11,593 bases of DNA, taken from NCBI GenBank assembly GCA_000697455.1, contig JNET01031248.1, forward strand, positions 1 to 11,593, written 5' to 3'. A model generated the notes under the pieces. The model ran no database searches. It saw only the letters and a list, made by a program, of their open reading frames with translations, and was not told the DNA's origin. The first letter of the stretch is position 1. Every line of letters begins with the position of its first letter. This DNA comes from Basidiobolus heterosporus B8920. Taxonomy: Eukaryota; Basidiobolomycota; Basidiobolomycetes; Basidiobolales; Basidiobolaceae. The position numbers and the translations under genes are program-made. Shown here one piece after another: positions 9,113 to 11,593 of the stretch.

Positions 9113-10260
9113 GTATTGCCAACAAAAGAAGAAATGCTGAATCTGGCAATGCTGCAAATACAATGGTGGACCAATTACTTATATCAGCCTTTTTTATGGC
9201 TGCAAAGAGTGATAGCCAAACATGGTTTATTGATTCTAGAGCCCCCAAAATGTTACAAACCAAAAGTAGTGGTTAGGAAGTTTATGGTATCCGGCTCAAA
9301 GTAGGATAATCTGTATAAGTTGACACCTACTCTTGATGAGTGTACATGTGGCTCTATGGGTAAAACAATGGAGGAAACCTCAGAAGTTTGGTGCGGGAGA
9401 TTAGGCCATATTGGAGCTCTGAAAATGGAAAATTTGATCAAGAAGCAAATGTGGTTAGCCATAAACTCTGAATTTGCCACAAAGAACACCTGTGAGTGCT
9501 GTTTTGACAGAAGACAAGCCAGCAGTTGTTGATACACTATCGAGTCATCAAATGTACAAAAAAGTTGGATTTGGTTTATGTGGACCTGTGCAGTTCTATG
9601 ACAAAAATATCTTTGGGTGGAAGAAGATATTACATGCTGTTTATTGATGACAAGACAAGATATACTTAGGTGTACTTTATGAAAAGTAAGAGAGAAGCAC
9701 TAACTGCACTGAGGAAGCTTAAAGAAATGGTGGGGAAGAAACTGGTCAAAAAATCAATAAGATCTAGAACAGAAATGACCAGGTATTCACCTCAGGAGAC
9801 TTTCTAAATTTCAGTAGGTTTGCAGGTATAAAGCTAGACACAAAGGGACAATGCTCTACTGAACCAGGAGCAGTTTCAGGATGTGCTATAAGAGATGTCT
9901 TTGATATGTCTAGATCCATGATCAATGGTCAGATATCATCCTAGAGATATTGGCCAAAGCTCTGGCTACCACTATTTATGCTAAAGCTAGGATTTTTAAA
10001 AGGAACTACATTGTTTTACACCATTTGAAGTGTGGTATGGATCCAAGTAATATATGTATCATCAAAGAATGCTTCAAAGTATAGCATATTCCAAAACATT
10101 AGACTTGTTCCATTATATAGTGCCAGATCAGGCTAGGAAATTATTGTTCTGGGATGATGTGGCATGATTGGGTACTATCCAGCACTATAACATTACCACT
10201 TTGAAAAAGGTAACATCTAATCTGATAATAAAGCACAGTTACTCTACCAGAAGCAGGTAA
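9113..10260 (+). mobile_element. Ty1/copia fragment: protease, GAG-pre-integrase and integrase remains
   Basis: Order and wording are those of copia elements. Near 9217-9252 TWFIDSRAPKM corresponds to the copia protease active-site region. About 9330-9530 carries a GAG-pre-integrase zinc domain (WCGRLGHIGALKMENL, then CECC). From about 9552 the integrase core reads VDLCSSMT and SLGGRRYYMLFIDDKTRYT. Later segments near 9950-10150 correspond to the rest of the integrase. Integrase placed before any RT is the mark of copia. No copia RT, RNase H or own LTR pair is recognised in the window, so this is a partial, many-times-broken fossil lying between an X-related LTR end at 9112 and the transposase. 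Both edges are approximate. Confidence 0.8.
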
Positions 10261-10286
10261 ACACCAACACATAACTTTGTTAGCTT

Positions 10287-11313
10287 CTACTCATAGAGGC
10301 TTAAGTCTAAAGCTCTTAGAGGGTTCTTTCTTATGTACATATACTGGTAGTGTATCAATATTCTAACTACTTTACTGATTTTTGAATCATTTCCTTCATA
10401 TAATCTTTCTCTATATTTTGCTGCAATGATACTAAATCATTTTAGAAATGCAAAACTATGCTCAACTTTTACTCTAAAATGTGCAAATATATCACTGTAG
10501 GTCTTTTGTCTTTGAGTTAAAACTCCAGCTCTTGGTTTCTTGAACCCAGTTGTGCAACCAATTCTTTTACATTCTTTTACAATATATTCCAGATCTGCCA
10601 TTGTTTGTTCCCATCTCTCCAAGGGTGGAGGATTTTCAACTAAAAGTCTCTTGGCATCAATGCTTCCAGGGTATGGTCCACTAAACTAATCAATATTTCC
10701 TTCCAGGTCAGTCAAAGCTTGAAACTTCACACAGTGTGCCTTGTACTTTCCTGAGTAAACTACCCTCTGCTCCCCAATGGGCTTATTGATTCTAACTGGA
10801 AAAGTGTCCAAGATACTCTTGATAGTTGTTCTGTTAGAGAATACACTTGGGAAGCGCAAGAAGTTGCAGGTCTTAGTCTCTGAGCCCATGCTTCTTGCAT
10901 TTCATCCACTACTGAGGTTAGATAATCCTCAGAAGTTCTGAACTTAGCATTAAAGCTCGTGCTACTAGTTAGCCTAGGTGTGGTAGAGTGAAACCTTGTA
11001 GGCAGTAATTTTTATAGTAGCCAAATGGCCTTGCCAGCTGACTTCTTGTATGTATAGGCATTAAAGAACTACAGTATATCATATATATCTCTTCTAGGAC
11101 ATCAACTGGAAATCCAGTACGGGTAATAGGATTGATTAGAAATAACCATAGAGAGTGAAAGGATTTCACGTGTTGATAGATTGATCTGGCATGATACATC
11201 CCAGATGTTAGCACTTTTTGATATTTACGGTAATAAGTTACATTCCTTATAGTATCCTTGCATTTCATGTCATCAATGTCCTGATTGTACTGATTATGAG
11301 CATTTTGAATCAT
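10287..11313 (-). pseudogene. PIF/Harbinger-like DDE transposase, broken
   Basis: Minus-strand remains of a DDE_Tnp_4-type transposase, about 340 codons. The N-terminal part (11313-10969) carries TGFPVDVLEEIYMIYC, like the start of Harbinger helix-turn-helix regions. The middle (about 11020-10895) reads in another frame, with DYLTSVVDEMQEAW. The catalytic part (10889-10287) reads in a third. It shows SILDTFPVRI with D1 at 10806-10808, YSGKYKAHCVKFQ, GPYPGSIDAKRLL with D2 at 10656-10658, MADLEY with D3 at 10593-10595, and VEHSFAFLK near its end. Spacing is 49 residues between D1 and D2 and 20 between D2 and D3. There are in-frame stops at 10686-10688 (where relatives often have Trp) and 10437-10439, and the frame then stays open to a stop at 10287-10289. 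At least two frameshifts and two stops make it non-functional. Terminal inverted repeats were not found. A domesticated host copy that later decayed is possible but unsupported. Confidence 0.8.
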
Positions 11314-11495
11314 ACCTCAGTATAAATCAAAGTTTACGTGATATTATGCAGACAAATATGCAAGCTTCTCTCTAAACAGCTTTGGCAAGAGTACTATATA
11401 ACGATGCCTGCTGAAGTTTGTAAAAAGATATAGAATAAAACAGCAAGAGATACCACAGATGAGTTAAGAAGAAGAAATTATGACTTCCAGTCCAC
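11314..11495. other. Unassigned spacer between transposase remains and inverted LTR
   Basis: This AT-rich stretch has no recognisable coding sequence, RNA gene or terminal inverted repeat. It may hold the 5' part of the Harbinger-like element, since the transposase points away from it, but nothing confirms this. Confidence 0.4.
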
Positions 11496-11593
11496 TGTCA
11501 GGGTGTAGGGATACCAAGTTGATCCTTCCTGAATCTCAAGTAGAAGTGGTTTGCTCACTAGGTGTGATAACCTCTTTTCTGAAACAAGGAAGT
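11496..11593 (-). repeat. Inverted copy of the gypsy LTR 3' end, cut by the window edge
   Basis: The reverse complement of these 98 bases aligns without gaps to 721-818, with 9 differences by my count (about 91% identity), and ends at the same terminal TGACA. On the minus strand the LTR end is followed by GTGGACTGG-type sequence, not by the TGGCACCCA primer site. It is therefore a 3' LTR or a solo LTR rather than a 5' LTR. The rest lies beyond the window. Confidence 0.85.

Noticed and set aside
10200-11495. Terminal inverted repeats of the Harbinger-like transposon
   Set aside because: I compared the sequence on each side of the transposase remains by eye and found no convincing inverted pair or flanking 3-bp duplication. 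The ends may be lost or outside the searched range.

Overview
The window looks like a transposable-element graveyard from a repeat-rich fungus, most likely a basidiomycete. No host gene is visible anywhere in its 11.6 kb. The base composition is AT-leaning. Nearly all recognisable coding sequence belongs to decayed mobile elements: a Ty3/gypsy element, two solo copies of a second LTR family, an older relative of that LTR, a Ty1/copia fragment and a PIF/Harbinger-like DNA transposon. The fungal assignment rests on the style of the gypsy and copia polyproteins and is an inference.

Layout. Positions 1-818 are the 3' part of a gypsy 5' LTR, followed by a primer-binding site, a leader with 47-bp tandem repeats, and gag (about 1040-1860) and protease (about 2065-2246) remains. 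A 1377-bp solo LTR of another family (called X here) is inserted at 2247-3623 with a 4-bp target duplication. Pol remains resume on its far side: reverse transcriptase, RNase H and integrase, to about 6640. A polypurine tract at 6681-6695 abuts an LTR start at 6696. From 6696 to 9112 lies a composite LTR region that contains an older X-related LTR, itself split by a second X solo LTR (7620-8995). A copia protease-to-integrase fragment occupies 9113 to about 10260. On the minus strand, about 10287-11313 is a broken Harbinger-like transposase whose three catalytic aspartates are still visible. The window ends in an inverted copy of the gypsy LTR 3' end (11496-11593).

The genes do not work together as a system. 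The order of events can be partly read: the gypsy element was in place before X copy 1 entered it, and the older X-like LTR was in place before X copy 2 entered it. I looked for a new functional system and did not find one. The most informative points are the nested insertions, the mismatch between the two ends of the gypsy element, and the transposase, whose catalytic half is well preserved.
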